This document shows, one piece after another, positions 7,344-18,861 of a stretch of 64,000 nucleotides of DNA (its first letter is position 1; each line of letters starts with the position of its first letter). A program made the translations under genes and the position numbers. The stretch comes from Azospirillum sp. (lineage in GTDB: Bacteria > Pseudomonadota > Alphaproteobacteria > Azospirillales > Azospirillaceae): contig JAIXPD010000020.1 in NCBI GenBank assembly GCA_027486405.1, positions 1-64,000 on the forward strand. The letters run 5' to 3'. The notes under the pieces are model-generated. The model was not told where the DNA came from. It was given only the letters and a program-made list of their open reading frames with translations, and searched no databases.

Positions 7344-8538
7344 TGATCGACATCACCGCAGAAAGGATGGACACGACGATGCCGCCGACCAGCACGGCCA
7401 GCAGCAGGATGCAGGCCGGTTCGAACACCGCCAGCACGCGTTTCAACGACAGCTCGACCTTGGCGTCGAACAGCCCGGCAAGGTGGTTCAAGATCTCCTC
7501 GATCCGTCCGCTTTCCTCGCCCACCTTCAAAAGCTGAACCGCCAGCGGCGGCATCGGCGCGTCCGGCGGCAGCGACGCGGCCAGCCCGCGCCCCTCCGCC
7601 GCCCCGGCCCGCATCGCCAGCGTGGCGCGGGACAGGCTGCGCAGCCCCGCCACCTCCGACGCCAAACCCAGCGCGGCGGGCAGCGGGACCCCGCCCTTCA
7701 GCAGCGTGCCCAGCGTCCGGCACAGCCGCGCGGTCGCGGCCATGGCGACCAACTCCCCAACCATCGGGGTTTTCAACACCGGCCCTTCCCACCAGCCGGG
7801 CGGCAGGCGGCGCAGCACCACCGGGGCGGCGACCAGCAGGACCAGCGCGCCGATCATCAGCGCGGTCCCATGGGCGAGCAGCGCGTCGGACGCGGCGAGC
7901 ACCAGTTGGGTGGAGGCGGGCAACGCCTTGCCGCCCTGTTTCAACATCGGCGCGAATTGCGGGACCACCTGGGTCAGCAGCAGCAACAGCGATCCCACCG
8001 CCGCGATCATCAGGACGATGGGGTACATCAGCGCCGATTGGATCTGCTCGCGCAGCTTCAGCGCCCGTTCCAGCAGATCGGCCAGATTGGCCAGCGTGAC
8101 GTCGAGCGTGCCGCCCGCCTCGCCCGCCTTGACCATCGCCAGCACCAGCGGCGGAAAGCCGCCCGCCGCCGTCAGCGCCTCCGCCAGGGTCCCGCCGCCG
8201 CGCAGCCGTTCCAACGCCTGTTCCAGGCGCGGGCGCAGGCGGGGCGGCCCGGCCTCCGTCGCCAGCAGGCGCAGGGCCTGTTCCACCGTCTGCCCGGCCC
8301 CGATCAGCAGCACCAGTTCGCGCATGGCGATGGCGAGGTCGCGCGCCTCCGCCCCCGCACCGGGGGACAGGCGGAAACGGCCGCCGCCCAAGCCGCCCGA
8401 CGCCACCGGCTTGGCCGCCACCGGCAGCAGCCCTTGCGATTCCAGATGGCGCAGCACGGCGCGGGCGTCGCGCGCCTCCATCCGGCCTTCGCGCAGTTCG
8501 CCCGCCGGGGTCAGGGCGCTGTAGGTGAAATGCGGCAC
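7327..8538 (-). CDS. gspF: Type II secretion platform protein GspF
   Basis: 403 residues, the usual family length. Two repeated cytoplasmic GspF domains, each with a helical bundle, are separated and followed by hydrophobic helices (about 167-190, 218-240 and 372-395). The motif LVLLIGAGQTVEQALRLLA and the second-half equivalent LCRTLGTLLKGGVPLPAALG are characteristic. It is the central polytopic platform protein contacted by GspE. It starts 16 bp after gspE, in the same operon. Confidence 0.94.
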   Translation of the reverse strand: MPHFTYSALTPAGELREGRMEARDARAVLRHLESQGLLPVAAKPVASGGLGGGRFRLSPGAGAEARDLAIAMRELVLLIGAGQTVEQALRLLATEAGPPRLRPRLEQALERLRGGGTLAEALTAAGGFPPLVLAMVKAGEAGGTLDVTLANLADLLERALKLREQIQSALMYPIVLMIAAVGSLLLLLTQVVPQFAPMLKQGGKALPASTQLVLAASDALLAHGTALMIGALVLLVAAPVVLRRLPPGWWEGPVLKTPMVGELVAMAATARLCRTLGTLLKGGVPLPAALGLASEVAGLRSLSRATLAMRAGAAEGRGLAASLPPDAPMPPLAVQLLKVGEESGRIEEILNHLAGLFDAKVELSLKRVLAVFEPACILLLAVLVGGIVVSILSAVMSINELAF

Positions 8539-8554
8539 CGCGTCGCCCCCCCCC

Positions 8555-10204
<1,650 letters not shown>

Positions 10205-10617
10205 GGTCGGCCCAAACGGGTGGCGGGGTGGGGTCGCCTGTCATCAACGACGGTGTCCTGGCATGGCGTTTCAGGCATGGCATTTCGGGCGTGGCGTTTG
10301 CGGTGTGGTCTGCCCTGAGCGGTCCGGGTTCCGGGCCGGAACAGGCCCCGCTCGGCGGCCCTGGAGTCAGGCGGCGGCGGGCCGGTGTTGTTGTGGCGAT
10401 TGTGCGTTACAAAAGCCATCCTCCGCCATCGAATTTTTGCACGCGGAGGCGCTGAATTTCTCTGGATTTTCACGGAAATGTCATAGGCGCGGCAAGGCTT
10501 TCCGGCAATCGCGCCGGGGGGCGAACAATTCACTGGACGGGAGGGGCCGGAGCGCGGAAATCTGCCCTGGAAACGAGACAAGCGGCGACAAGCCCGCATC
10601 CGGGGCGCAGGGGGATT
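10205..10617. promoter_or_regulatory. Divergent gspE/gspD intergenic region with a 14-bp triple repeat
   Basis: 413 bp without a convincing gene. It must hold the promoters for the gspE operon (minus) and gspD (plus). Three adjacent 14-bp units lie at 10262-10303: CATGGCGTTTCAGG, CATGGCATTTCGGG, CGTGGCGTTTGCGG. The right part (about 10440-10560) is less GC-rich and may contain promoter elements, but I could not assign -35/-10 boxes with confidence. Confidence 0.5.
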
Positions 10618-12939
10618 TTGGTGACATCACACGGGGGAAAGCGGCTTGGGGGAAAGCGGTTGCGGAAGGTCTGGATTCTCGCCTCTGCGGCGGTGCTGGC
10701 GTTGGGCGCGTGCCAGACCAAGGGGGACCGCACCGACCGGCCCCTGTCGGACACCCTGTCCAGCCTGGGGATCGACCCGGCGGGGCGGGGAAACGATCCG
10801 CAAAGCCTGACCGCCGCCAACGGCGCGCGTCCGGCCACCGTCGGCGGAAATCCGGCCCAGCCCATCATCGTGCGCGGCCAGGAACCGGGGGTCGGCACTG
10901 GCGCGCCGGTGCGTCCGCTCGCCACCGGCGGGGCCATCGAGTTGAATTTCGAGGACGCCGGAATCCCCACCGTCGCCAAAACCATTCTGGGCGATCTGCT
11001 GGGCCTGACCTACAGCGTCGATCCGCGCGTCCAGGGGCGGATGACGCTCGCCGCCGGTCGCCCGATGGCGCGGGCGGAGGCGCTCAGCCTGTTCGAAACC
11101 GCCCTGCGGATGAACGGCGCGGCGCTGCTGGTCCATGACGGCGTCTATTCGGTCGTGCCCGCGTCGGAGGTGCGGCAGCCGGGCAGCCCGGCGCGCTACG
11201 CCGACATCGCCAACGCCGCCGGGGCGGTGGGCAGCGCCTTCAGCCTCTACGCCCCGCGTCACGGGCAGGCGACCAGCCTGAAAACCATTCTGGAGCCGCT
11301 CTACCCCGTGCAGGGGATGATCCAGGCCGACGCCGAACGCAATCTGCTGATCGTGTCCGGAACCGGCGAGGAGCGCCGCGCGGTGATCGAGGCGGCGCAG
11401 GGCTTCGACCAGGATTTCCTGGCCGGTCAATCGGTTGGCGTCTTTCCGCTGTCGCGCGCCACCCCGGCGGAGGTGATCGACGAGCTGAGCATGATCTACG
11501 CCATCAAGGGCGGGGCCGACAGCAACGTCCGTTTCCTGCCGGTGGACCGGATGCGGGCGGTTCTGGTCGTCGCCCGCCGCGCGGCGGTGCTGGAGCAGGC
11601 GGGGGCCTGGATTCGGCGGCTCGACCAGGGCGGTGACGGCGAGCGCACGATCAACGTCCATCCGTTGCAACACGCCAAGGCCGCCGATCTGGCCCGCGTG
11701 CTGTCGCGCCTGTTCGGTGGCGGCGCTGGCGACAGCGGGTCGCCGCTCGCCCCCAACGTTCAAGGCGCGCGGCTGTCGGTGGACATGGCGGGTGCGGCCA
11801 GCGGCGGCACCGCGCCCGGCGTCGCGTCGGCCACGCCGGGGACGCCCGCCACCAGCTTTTCCAGCGGATCGAGCGGCGCAAGCGTGGGCGGTTCGACCAC
11901 GGGATCGACCGGCGCGGCCAGCGGCGGCGGCCTGTCCAGCGCGCGGACGGTGCGCAACTCCGCCGCGTTCGGCGCGGGCGACAGCAGCGGTTCGGAGTTC
12001 GGTGCGACCGGCGGCGGCGGCAACGCCCCGCGCATCGCCGCCCACACCACCAGCAACTCGCTGGTCGTCTACGCCACCCCGGCGGAATACCGGCTGATCC
12101 AGGCGGCCATCGGCAAGCTCGACATCGTGCCGCAACAGGTGATGATCGAGGCGACCATCGCCGAGGTGACGCTGAACGATTCCCTGCGCTATGGCGTTCA
12201 GTATTTCCTGAAGGGCAACGGCTTTGCCAACGTCAAGGGCAGCGCCCTGGGCTTTGACAGCAACGACAAGGCCGGTTTGCAATCGCTGTTGCCCGGATTC
12301 AACGCGGTGTTGGGCAGCGTGACCGACCCGCGCGTCGTCATCAGCGCGCTCGACAGCATCACCAATGTCAAGGTCGTGTCCTCGCCGCAGGTGGTGGTGG
12401 AGGACAATCAACAGGCGCTGTTGAAGGTCGGCGACAAGGTGCCGGTCATCACGCAACAGGTGGTGTCCACCACCACCACGAACGCGCCGCTGGTCAACGC
12501 CATCGAGTTCCGCGACACCGGTGTGATCCTGTCGGTGACGCCGCGCGTGAACGCCGACGGGACCGTCTCCATCGACGTGGTGCAGGAGGTCAGCGCCGTG
12601 TCGCGCAGCGCCGACACCGGAACCCTGACCCCCACCATTTCCCAGCGCCGGATCGAAAGCGCCATCAGCGTGCGCAACGGCCAGACGGTGGCGCTGGGCG
12701 GCCTGATTTCGGAAGACGACCAGGGCGGGCGCAGCGGCGTGCCGCTGCTGTCCGACGTGCCGGTGGTGGGGGAATTGTTCTCCTACAACGACCGTTCGCG
12801 CAAACGCACCGAACTGATCGTTTTCATCACCCCGCGCATCATCCGCGATTCCAACGACGCCCGCCGGGTGACGGAAGAGTTGATGGGCCGGTTGCGCTCG
12901 CTTCAGGCCCCGGCCAAACCGGCGAAAACCGGGGGGTGA
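10618..12939 (+). CDS. gspD: Type II secretion secretin GspD, lipoprotein form
   Basis: 773 residues read from TTG 10618; GTG at 10621 or a TTG a little further in are alternatives, and the start is uncertain. A lipobox LALGAC (Cys32) indicates a lipoprotein. N0 and N1-N3 ring-forming domains follow (about 90-480: LNFEDAGIPTVAKTILGDLL, LLIVSGTGEERRAV, VRFLPVDRMRAVLVVA), then the secretin pore domain (about 510-760) with VPVVGELFSYNDRSRKRTEL and VFITPRII. The region at about 385-465 is an unusually long Ser/Gly/Ala-rich insertion in the N3 area. It forms the outer-membrane channel. Transcribed divergently from gspE. Confidence 0.95.
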   Translation: MVTSHGGKRLGGKRLRKVWILASAAVLALGACQTKGDRTDRPLSDTLSSLGIDPAGRGNDPQSLTAANGARPATVGGNPAQPIIVRGQEPGVGTGAPVRPLATGGAIELNFEDAGIPTVAKTILGDLLGLTYSVDPRVQGRMTLAAGRPMARAEALSLFETALRMNGAALLVHDGVYSVVPASEVRQPGSPARYADIANAAGAVGSAFSLYAPRHGQATSLKTILEPLYPVQGMIQADAERNLLIVSGTGEERRAVIEAAQGFDQDFLAGQSVGVFPLSRATPAEVIDELSMIYAIKGGADSNVRFLPVDRMRAVLVVARRAAVLEQAGAWIRRLDQGGDGERTINVHPLQHAKAADLARVLSRLFGGGAGDSGSPLAPNVQGARLSVDMAGAASGGTAPGVASATPGTPATSFSSGSSGASVGGSTTGSTGAASGGGLSSARTVRNSAAFGAGDSSGSEFGATGGGGNAPRIAAHTTSNSLVVYATPAEYRLIQAAIGKLDIVPQQVMIEATIAEVTLNDSLRYGVQYFLKGNGFANVKGSALGFDSNDKAGLQSLLPGFNAVLGSVTDPRVVISALDSITNVKVVSSPQVVVEDNQQALLKVGDKVPVITQQVVSTTTTNAPLVNAIEFRDTGVILSVTPRVNADGTVSIDVVQEVSAVSRSADTGTLTPTISQRRIESAISVRNGQTVALGGLISEDDQGGRSGVPLLSDVPVVGELFSYNDRSRKRTELIVFITPRIIRDSNDARRVTEELMGRLRSLQAPAKPAKTGG

Positions 12940-12945
12940 ACGTGG

Positions 12946-12983
12946 TTTGAACGGGCGGGAGCGCGGCGCCCCGCCCGTTCAAA
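12946..12983. terminator. Hairpin after gspD
   Basis: Perfect 14-bp inverted repeat TTTGAACGGGCGGG / CCCGCCCGTTCAAA with a 10-nt loop, starting 6 bp after the gspD stop. A strong stem without a long U-run; probably terminates gspD. Confidence 0.7.
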
Positions 12984-13017
12984 CAATGGGATTTTGGAAA
13001 TGGGATTTTGAAAGCAG

Positions 13018-13070
13018 AAAGGCCGGTCGCTTCCTGCGAAGCGACCGGCCCTTTCAAAACCGTTGTTTTT
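13018..13070. terminator. Bidirectional terminator between gspD and the convergent porin-like gene
   Basis: Stem AAGGCCGGTCGCTT / AAGCGACCGGCCCTT around a 6-nt loop (about 13018-13054), followed on the plus side by T-rich sequence (TTGTTTTTTC) and flanked by AAA on the minus side. It sits between convergent genes. Confidence 0.75.
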
Positions 13071-13096
13071 TCAAAACCGTTTTTTCAAATCCGCGC

Positions 13097-13852
13097 TCAG
13101 AAGGCGTAGCGCAAACCCAGGGTCAGTTCGTGTGTGCGCAGGTTGGCGGTGCGCGGCGACACGGTGGTGGACACGCCCAGGCCGGTCAGCGTCACGCCGC
13201 TCTTGGCCTTGCCCGCGTCGAGGTAGCGGTAGCCGAGATCGACCGTGATGGCGTCGGTCACGGCGATGCCGGTTCCCGCCATCACCTGCCAGGCGAAATT
13301 GGTGCGGGTCGAACCGTTCAGGCTGTAGCGGTCGAAGTTGGTCGGGGTGGTGGCAAGGCTGATGACGCTGGTGTCGGTCACGGTCAGATCGGCCAGCTTG
13401 TTGCGGGAGAAACCCAAACCGGCCCCGACATAGGGCTTGAACACGCCCAGCCCGTCGGTCAGCCCGGCGATGTCAAGGTAGAGGTTGGCAAAGCCGCGCA
13501 GCGACGACACCTTGCCGTCGTAGGTCAGGCTCTGCACGCTGTCGCTGCCGTTCCAGTTTTTCGGAAAGCGGTAGGACAGCGTCAGGTCGGTGCGCAGCGC
13601 GGGCGTGATCTGCCAGCCCACGCCGCCGCCGACGATGGCGGCGCTGGGCAGCTTGCGCGTGATGGTCTGGCCCATGTCGTCGGCGCGGAAGTCAAAGGAG
13701 CGACCGAAGGAGGCCCCGGTGTCCAGCCGCACATAGGGGCCGGTCTTCGTGGCCGTCTGGGCGGCGGCGGGCAGCGCCACCGTCGCCGTCATGGCCGTCG
13801 TCACCGTGGCCAGCAGCAGACCCGCAAGGGTGTTCGTCAACGTCTTCGTCAT
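13097..13852 (-). CDS. Outer-membrane beta-barrel protein
   Basis: 251 residues. The start at 13852 has GGAGAAGG upstream. Signal peptide at residues 1-32 ending PAAAQ. The rest alternates like an OmpA/OmpW-sized 8-strand barrel: GPYVRLDTGASFGRSFDF, AAIVGGGVGWQIT, FKPYVGAGLGFSRN, DAITVDLGYRYLDAGK, and a C-terminal strand ELTLGLRYAF ending in Phe, the signal for BAM insertion. It lies 41 bp downstream of the 3-hydroxybutyrate oligomer hydrolase gene, same strand, so probably co-transcribed. It could help uptake of hydrolysis products, but that is only inferred from position. Confidence 0.8.
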   Translation of the reverse strand: MTKTLTNTLAGLLLATVTTAMTATVALPAAAQTATKTGPYVRLDTGASFGRSFDFRADDMGQTITRKLPSAAIVGGGVGWQITPALRTDLTLSYRFPKNWNGSDSVQSLTYDGKVSSLRGFANLYLDIAGLTDGLGVFKPYVGAGLGFSRNKLADLTVTDTSVISLATTPTNFDRYSLNGSTRTNFAWQVMAGTGIAVTDAITVDLGYRYLDAGKAKSGVTLTGLGVSTTVSPRTANLRTHELTLGLRYAF

Positions 13853-13893
13853 GATGGTGCCTTCTCCGGGCGGCGGTTGTTGCGGGCGGCGGG

Positions 13894-16032
13894 TCATTGC
13901 GGGATGACGACGGTGCTGTTCGACACCGCAATCGCGTTGGCCGCCGTGGGCGTGGTCGCCATGTCCGGCAGGAAGGTCTTGTAATTGGCCGCCGTCAGCG
14001 CCGCCGTGCGCGGCGACACCGTGCGCACCACCTGGCTTTGCGGCAGGGCGGTGCCGCTGCGCAGATTGGCCAGCATCGCGTCCAGCCCACGGACGAAATA
14101 ATGGTGGATCGGCAGATAGATCGGGGCCGAGGCCGGGCCGAAGACGCCGATCAGCGATTCAAAATGCTGGGTGTTGGGAACCTCGATGTAGCTCAGCTTG
14201 CTGGCGGAGCCTTCGACGATCTTGTTCCAGCCGAAATAGGCGCGCCCGGCGTGGTTGGGGTGGATGACCTCGTCGTTGCGGGCCTGGATGATCAGCGCGG
14301 GCAGGCCGCGCAGATTGGCGGTTCCCACCACCTCCTGCATGCCCTGGCGCACGCGGATCGAGTTGATCTTGTCGCGCATGCTCATGCGGGTTCCCGGCGC
14401 GGCTTCCCCGGTGACGAGGCTGCGGTAGCACAGCGCGGCGTCGAGGTTGAGGTCGGCCAGACCGGTGGAGCGGGACACCGCCATCACCTCGTTGATCGGG
14501 CCGTTGGCCGCGTTCTCCGCGATCACGTTGATGCCGCCGGATGGCGGGATGATGTTGCCCGCCGCGAACAGCAGGGCGGCGGTGGCGGCGGGAAGCTGGA
14601 TCGGCGCACCCGCCGTGTTGGTGGCGGAGAAGCTGGTCCCGCACAGCACGTCATCCACCCGGAAGCGGCCATATTCGGCGACGTAGGTGTTGATGATCTG
14701 GCGGTAGGCGTTGAGATTTTCCATCAACGGAATTTCCCAGTCGCCTTCGGTCAGATAACCGTAATTGTGGATGATCTGGAGCGATTCCGCCGCCTGGGCC
14801 GCCAGCGTGGTGGCGGACAGCAGGCCCTTGCTCTTCAACGCCGTGCAGCGGTTGGCCCGCGCGCCGGTGGGGGCACCCGCCGGGTCGGCGTTCAACACCG
14901 CCCCGGTCAGCGAGGAATCCAGCGCCGCGCAGGGGGCGTAGAGCGCGATCTGCGTGTAGTAATCGATGAAATGCTTGCCCGGCGCGGTCAGCGTGTTGCT
15001 GCCGTAGCGGATCGACAGGCCCGCGCGTTGCGGCGGGATCACGTTGGGGATGACGGCGACAACGCCATCGACCAGCCCCTTGGTGTCCTTTTCCGCCGCC
15101 ATCACCGCAGCGCCGCCGCCGTTCGACACGCCGCCGGAAATCACCGTGGTGTTGGCCGGGGTGAAGCGCGCCGCACCGGCGGCCAGATACTGGTTCATGG
15201 CGTAGAAGCCGAACTCGATGGCCTGGAGCGTGTAGTCACCCCATTTGCCATCGACCAGCTTGCCGGAATGCGCCTGCTTGTAGGCCAGACGGTTGGGATA
15301 GGCGCTGGCGAAGGCCCCCTGGCTGGTGGTGAAGGAGGCCGCGAAGTTGGTGGCCGCCCCGACCGAACCGCGCGGCAGGAACTGGCCGAAGCGGTCGAAC
15401 AGGTAATCCCGGCTGGCGTCGTGGAAGAAATTCCCCGTGCCCTTGTCGGTGTAGACGGCGACGCAGCCGTTGCGGAAGGCCCATTCGCCCGCCGTGCCGA
15501 TCGCCCCATAGACGTTGCGCGAGCCGGAGGACGGACCCGTGACCATGCAGGGTTTCGTCTGGTTCGCGTTGGCCGGGATCTGGACGATCATCGTCTGGAA
15601 GTTCGACCCCGATCCGTCGTCGGTCAACGCGATGTACTCGCGGCCCGCCACTTTGCCTTCGGTTCCGGTGTCGTTGTAAGTGGCGTCCAGATTGGGGCCG
15701 TACAGCACGCGCCAGCCGCCGCCGGTGCTGGTGTCCACCAGACCGCGATAGGCGTTGTGGATGGCGCGCCGCCGCAGCTCCGCCACAGTGGGGGACAGCG
15801 GGTTGGCGATGGTGGGGGCGGTCGCCGAGGACAGGCCGGTCACGCCCAGCCCGGCGGTCAGCAGATCGTCGGACACGCCGTCGTAGTCGGTGACGCTCAG
15901 CGTCTGCGACAGCACGAAGCTGGGCAGCGCGTTTTGCGCCGAGGCGGTTCCCGCCAGCAGACCCGGCGCCAGCGCGCTCGTGGCCAGCAGACCAAAGGCC
16001 AGAGCCTTCGACCCAACACGCATACGAAGCAT
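13894..16032 (-). CDS. Secreted 3-hydroxybutyrate oligomer hydrolase
   Basis: 712 residues. Signal peptide 1-32 (ALAFGLLATSALAPGLLAGT...ASA). The family of D-(-)-3-hydroxybutyrate oligomer hydrolases is recognised by overall length, the serine-hydrolase elbow GGVSNGGG (Ser about 303), the large Cys-containing domain and the C-terminal LPALIIQARNDEVIHPNHAGRAYFGW, which supplies the catalytic Asp and, further on, NTQHFESL the His. It cleaves short 3-hydroxybutyrate oligomers released by polyhydroxybutyrate depolymerases. The start at 16032 is preceded by GAAGGGGGA. Being exported and encoded next to a full gsp locus, it is a likely type II cargo (inference). Confidence 0.87.
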   Translation of the reverse strand: MLRMRVGSKALAFGLLATSALAPGLLAGTASAQNALPSFVLSQTLSVTDYDGVSDDLLTAGLGVTGLSSATAPTIANPLSPTVAELRRRAIHNAYRGLVDTSTGGGWRVLYGPNLDATYNDTGTEGKVAGREYIALTDDGSGSNFQTMIVQIPANANQTKPCMVTGPSSGSRNVYGAIGTAGEWAFRNGCVAVYTDKGTGNFFHDASRDYLFDRFGQFLPRGSVGAATNFAASFTTSQGAFASAYPNRLAYKQAHSGKLVDGKWGDYTLQAIEFGFYAMNQYLAAGAARFTPANTTVISGGVSNGGGAAVMAAEKDTKGLVDGVVAVIPNVIPPQRAGLSIRYGSNTLTAPGKHFIDYYTQIALYAPCAALDSSLTGAVLNADPAGAPTGARANRCTALKSKGLLSATTLAAQAAESLQIIHNYGYLTEGDWEIPLMENLNAYRQIINTYVAEYGRFRVDDVLCGTSFSATNTAGAPIQLPAATAALLFAAGNIIPPSGGINVIAENAANGPINEVMAVSRSTGLADLNLDAALCYRSLVTGEAAPGTRMSMRDKINSIRVRQGMQEVVGTANLRGLPALIIQARNDEVIHPNHAGRAYFGWNKIVEGSASKLSYIEVPNTQHFESLIGVFGPASAPIYLPIHHYFVRGLDAMLANLRSGTALPQSQVVRTVSPRTAALTAANYKTFLPDMATTPTAANAIAVSNSTVVIPQ

Positions 16033-16289
16033 CCGTATCCCCCTTCCAATCTTTTTATAGCGCAACGCGGTGGGTCCGACGTTGCGGGCGACCGAAGGAT
16101 GCAACGGGTGTGCCGCAATTGGGGGTGCGGATGATGGGCGGTGAGCGGTGGGTTCAACCCATTCCGGCAAAAGGGTTTTGGCCGGTGGTGGTCGGGTGTG
16201 GGCGCGGTGCTTGAGAGGACGGATCTGTCCACCGTTCCGACAGGTGTGTGGATCGGCGGACAGTCCGTCACATCAACGACACGAACACG

Positions 16290-17123
16290 TCACATGTCCA
16301 GGCCCAGATCCAGGTTCGGGGCGCTGTGGGTCAGCCAGCCGCAGGAGATCATGTCGACCCCGGTTTCGGCGATGGCGCGCACGCTGGACAGGGTGACGTT
16401 GCCCGACGCTTCGGCCAACAGCCGCCCGTCGATCATCCGCACCGCGCGGCGCAGCGTGTCGGGATCCATGTTGTCGAGCAGCACGACATCGACCGGCAGG
16501 CCCAGCAACTCGTCCAACTGGTCGAGCGTGTCCACCTCGACCTCCACCTTCACCATGTGGCCGATGTGGGCGCGCACCCGCTCCACCGCCGCGCGCACGC
16601 CACCGGCCACGGCGATGTGGTTGTCCTTGATCAGCACGGCGTCGTCGAGGCCGAAGCGGTGGTTGAAGCCGCCGCCCAGCTTGACCGCGTGCTTTTCCAA
16701 CAGGCGCAGGCCGGGCGTGGTCTTGCGGGTGCAGACGATGCGTGCCTTGGTTCCCTCCACCGCGTGGACCAGGGCGCGGGTGGCGGTGGCGATGCCGGAC
16801 AGGCGGCCCATCAGGTTCAGCGCGGTGCGCTCGGCGGTCAGCAGGGCGCGGGCGGACCCGGTCAGGGTGGCGATGGTCCCGCCGGGGCGCACGTCGCCGC
16901 CGTCGGCCACCGCCGTTTCAATCGTCATGGCGGGGTCGAGCAGGCGGAAGGCGATCAACGCCGCCTCCAACCCGGCCACACGGCCATCCTTGCGCGCGGC
17001 GATGCGCGCGGTGGCGGTGGCGTCGGCGGGGATGATGCTGTCGGTGGTGATGTCCCCCGCCCGCCCCAGATCCTCCAGCAGCGCGGCGCGGACGATCGGT
17101 TCGATGGTCAATGGATGCAGCAT
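16290..17123 (-). CDS. nadC: Nicotinate-nucleotide diphosphorylase (carboxylating), quinolinate phosphoribosyltransferase
   Basis: 277 residues, the normal family length. It converts quinolinate and PRPP to nicotinate mononucleotide, CO2 and PPi in de novo NAD synthesis. Signature regions are visible: [20 protein letters not shown] (about 102-121), [17 protein letters not shown] (about 131-147) and [20 protein letters not shown]. The start at 17123 lies inside the end of nadB (16-nt overlap). Last gene of nadA-nadB-nadC. Confidence 0.96.
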   Translation of the reverse strand: MLHPLTIEPIVRAALLEDLGRAGDITTDSIIPADATATARIAARKDGRVAGLEAALIAFRLLDPAMTIETAVADGGDVRPGGTIATLTGSARALLTAERTALNLMGRLSGIATATRALVHAVEGTKARIVCTRKTTPGLRLLEKHAVKLGGGFNHRFGLDDAVLIKDNHIAVAGGVRAAVERVRAHIGHMVKVEVEVDTLDQLDELLGLPVDVVLLDNMDPDTLRRAVRMIDGRLLAEASGNVTLSSVRAIAETGVDMISCGWLTHSAPNLDLGLDM

Positions 17124-18793
17124 GCGGCGTCTCCGGGCAGCGGGCCGGTGGTTCCGGCCAGATCGGTCAGGGTGTGGGTGCGGCGGTCCAGCGGCTGGAC
17201 CAGCGCGGGATTGGGCAAGGGGTGGTCGGTGCGGCAATGCGCGCCCCGGCTTTCCTCGCGCGCCAAGGCGGCCTGGACGATCAGGCGGCCGACGAGCAGC
17301 CGGTTGCGCGCCTCGCCCCAGCGACGGACGGTGTTGAGGCTGGGCGGGTGGTCGCCCGCGCCGTCGCCCGCCCCGTCGCCCGTGCTGTCGGCCGGGTCGC
17401 CGCGCAGGGTGTCGAGCGCGGCGGCGAGCCGTCCCAGCTTGCGGCGGGCGGCCAGCAGGCCCAACCCGTCGCGCACCAGCCCGGCCCCCTCATACAGCAC
17501 GCGGCGGGATTCCGCCGTCAGCGCGTCGAGCAGCGCGCCGCCGACCTCCGCCGCCACGGCGGGCGGGGTGGGCAGGGCGAAGGGCGGCAGCGGGGCGAGC
17601 GGTCGGTCGGCGACGTCGCGCGCCACCCGCCCGCCGAACACCAGCGCCTCCAACAGCGAGTTGCTGGCCAGCCGGTTGGCCCCGTGCACGCCGGTGCAGG
17701 CGACCTCGCCGCAGGCCCACAGCCCGGTCAGGCTGGTGCGCCCGTCAGCGTCGGTGACGACCCCGCCCATGTGGTAATGGGCCGCCGGGGCCACCGGGAC
17801 CGGTGCGGCGAAGGGATCGAGGCCGTGGTGGGCGCAGATCGCCAACACGGTGGGGAAGCCGTCGGGCTTGGCCGCCAGCGCCGGGCGCAGGTCGAGGAAG
17901 ACACGCTCCCCCGCCTTGATCCGCGCGCCGATGGCCCGCGCCACCACATCGCGCGGGGCCAGCTCCGCCAAGGGGTGTTCGGCCAGCATGAAGCGGTCCC
18001 CGGCCCGGTCCAGCAGAATGGCCCCGGCCCCGCGCAGCGCCTCGGTCAGCAGCGGGCGGGGGTCGGAATCCACATCCAGGGCGGTCGGGTGGAACTGCAC
18101 GAATTCCAGATCGGCCAACACCGCCCCGGCGCGGGCGGCCAGCGCCAGACCGTCGCCGCTCGCCTCCGCCGGGTTGGTGGTGCGGGCGAAGGCCCCGCCG
18201 ATCCCGCCGGTGGCGAGGATGACGCGCGGCGCGCGGTGCAGCACCCAGCCGTCGGGATGCATCGCCAGCACGCCGCACACCCGGTTGCCGCGCATCACCA
18301 GATCGACGGCGAAGGCGTTGGCCTCCACCCGCACCGACGGCGTGTTGCGCAGCCGGTCGGCCAGGGCCAGCACCAGCGTGCGCCCGGTGGCGTCGCCCCC
18401 GGCGTGGACGATGCGGGCGGCCCCGTGCGCGGCCTCCCGCCCCAGCAGCGGCGCGCCGCTGGCGTCGCGGTCGAAGGGCAGGCCATCGGCCAGCAGGGCG
18501 CGGATGCGGTCGGCCCCGTCCCGGGTCAGCAGCGCGGCCATCGCCGCGTCCACCAGCCCGGCCCCGGCCTCGCGGGTGTCGGCGGCGTGGTCCTGCGGCC
18601 GGTCGCCGGGGCCGATGGCGGCGGCGATGCCGCCCTGGGCGTAGAGGCTCGACCCGCCGGGCAGATCGTCGGTCTTGGTCAACAGGGTGACGGCGCGCGG
18701 GGCGAGCGCCAGCGCCGCCGTCATCCCGGCCAACCCGGATCCGACAACGACGATCTCAGCGTCGCGGACCGTGCAGGGCGTGCTGTGGGTCAT
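17108..18793 (-). CDS. nadB: L-aspartate oxidase
   Basis: 561 residues. FAD-dependent oxidation of L-aspartate to iminoaspartate, the substrate of NadA. The N-terminal dinucleotide-binding motif [13 protein letters not shown] lies at about residues 14-26, with [14 protein letters not shown] (46-59), TGGIGG and the C-terminal [18 protein letters not shown] conserved in the succinate dehydrogenase/aspartate oxidase family. Its 3' end overlaps nadC; it follows nadA by 68 bp, where a run of CTTTGCTT-like repeats lies. Confidence 0.96.
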   Translation of the reverse strand: MTHSTPCTVRDAEIVVVGSGLAGMTAALALAPRAVTLLTKTDDLPGGSSLYAQGGIAAAIGPGDRPQDHAADTREAGAGLVDAAMAALLTRDGADRIRALLADGLPFDRDASGAPLLGREAAHGAARIVHAGGDATGRTLVLALADRLRNTPSVRVEANAFAVDLVMRGNRVCGVLAMHPDGWVLHRAPRVILATGGIGGAFARTTNPAEASGDGLALAARAGAVLADLEFVQFHPTALDVDSDPRPLLTEALRGAGAILLDRAGDRFMLAEHPLAELAPRDVVARAIGARIKAGERVFLDLRPALAAKPDGFPTVLAICAHHGLDPFAAPVPVAPAAHYHMGGVVTDADGRTSLTGLWACGEVACTGVHGANRLASNSLLEALVFGGRVARDVADRPLAPLPPFALPTPPAVAAEVGGALLDALTAESRRVLYEGAGLVRDGLGLLAARRKLGRLAAALDTLRGDPADSTGDGAGDGAGDHPPSLNTVRRWGEARNRLLVGRLIVQAALAREESRGAHCRTDHPLPNPALVQPLDRRTHTLTDLAGTTGPLPGDAACCIH

Positions 18794-18861
18794 GGCGTCC
18801 TCAACGGGTTGGTGGGCGGGCTTTGCTTTGGCCCTTTGCTGCGGCCCTTTGCTTCAGCTCT

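Noticed and set aside
10627..12456. A 609-codon minus-strand frame opposite gspD
   Set aside because: GspD is clearly coded on the plus strand; the antisense frame is a His/Arg/Gly-rich shadow.
13100..14060. Shared TVSPRTA string in the porin-like protein and the oligomer hydrolase
   Set aside because: Seven residues with different surroundings; most likely chance or local codon similarity, not a shared sorting signal.
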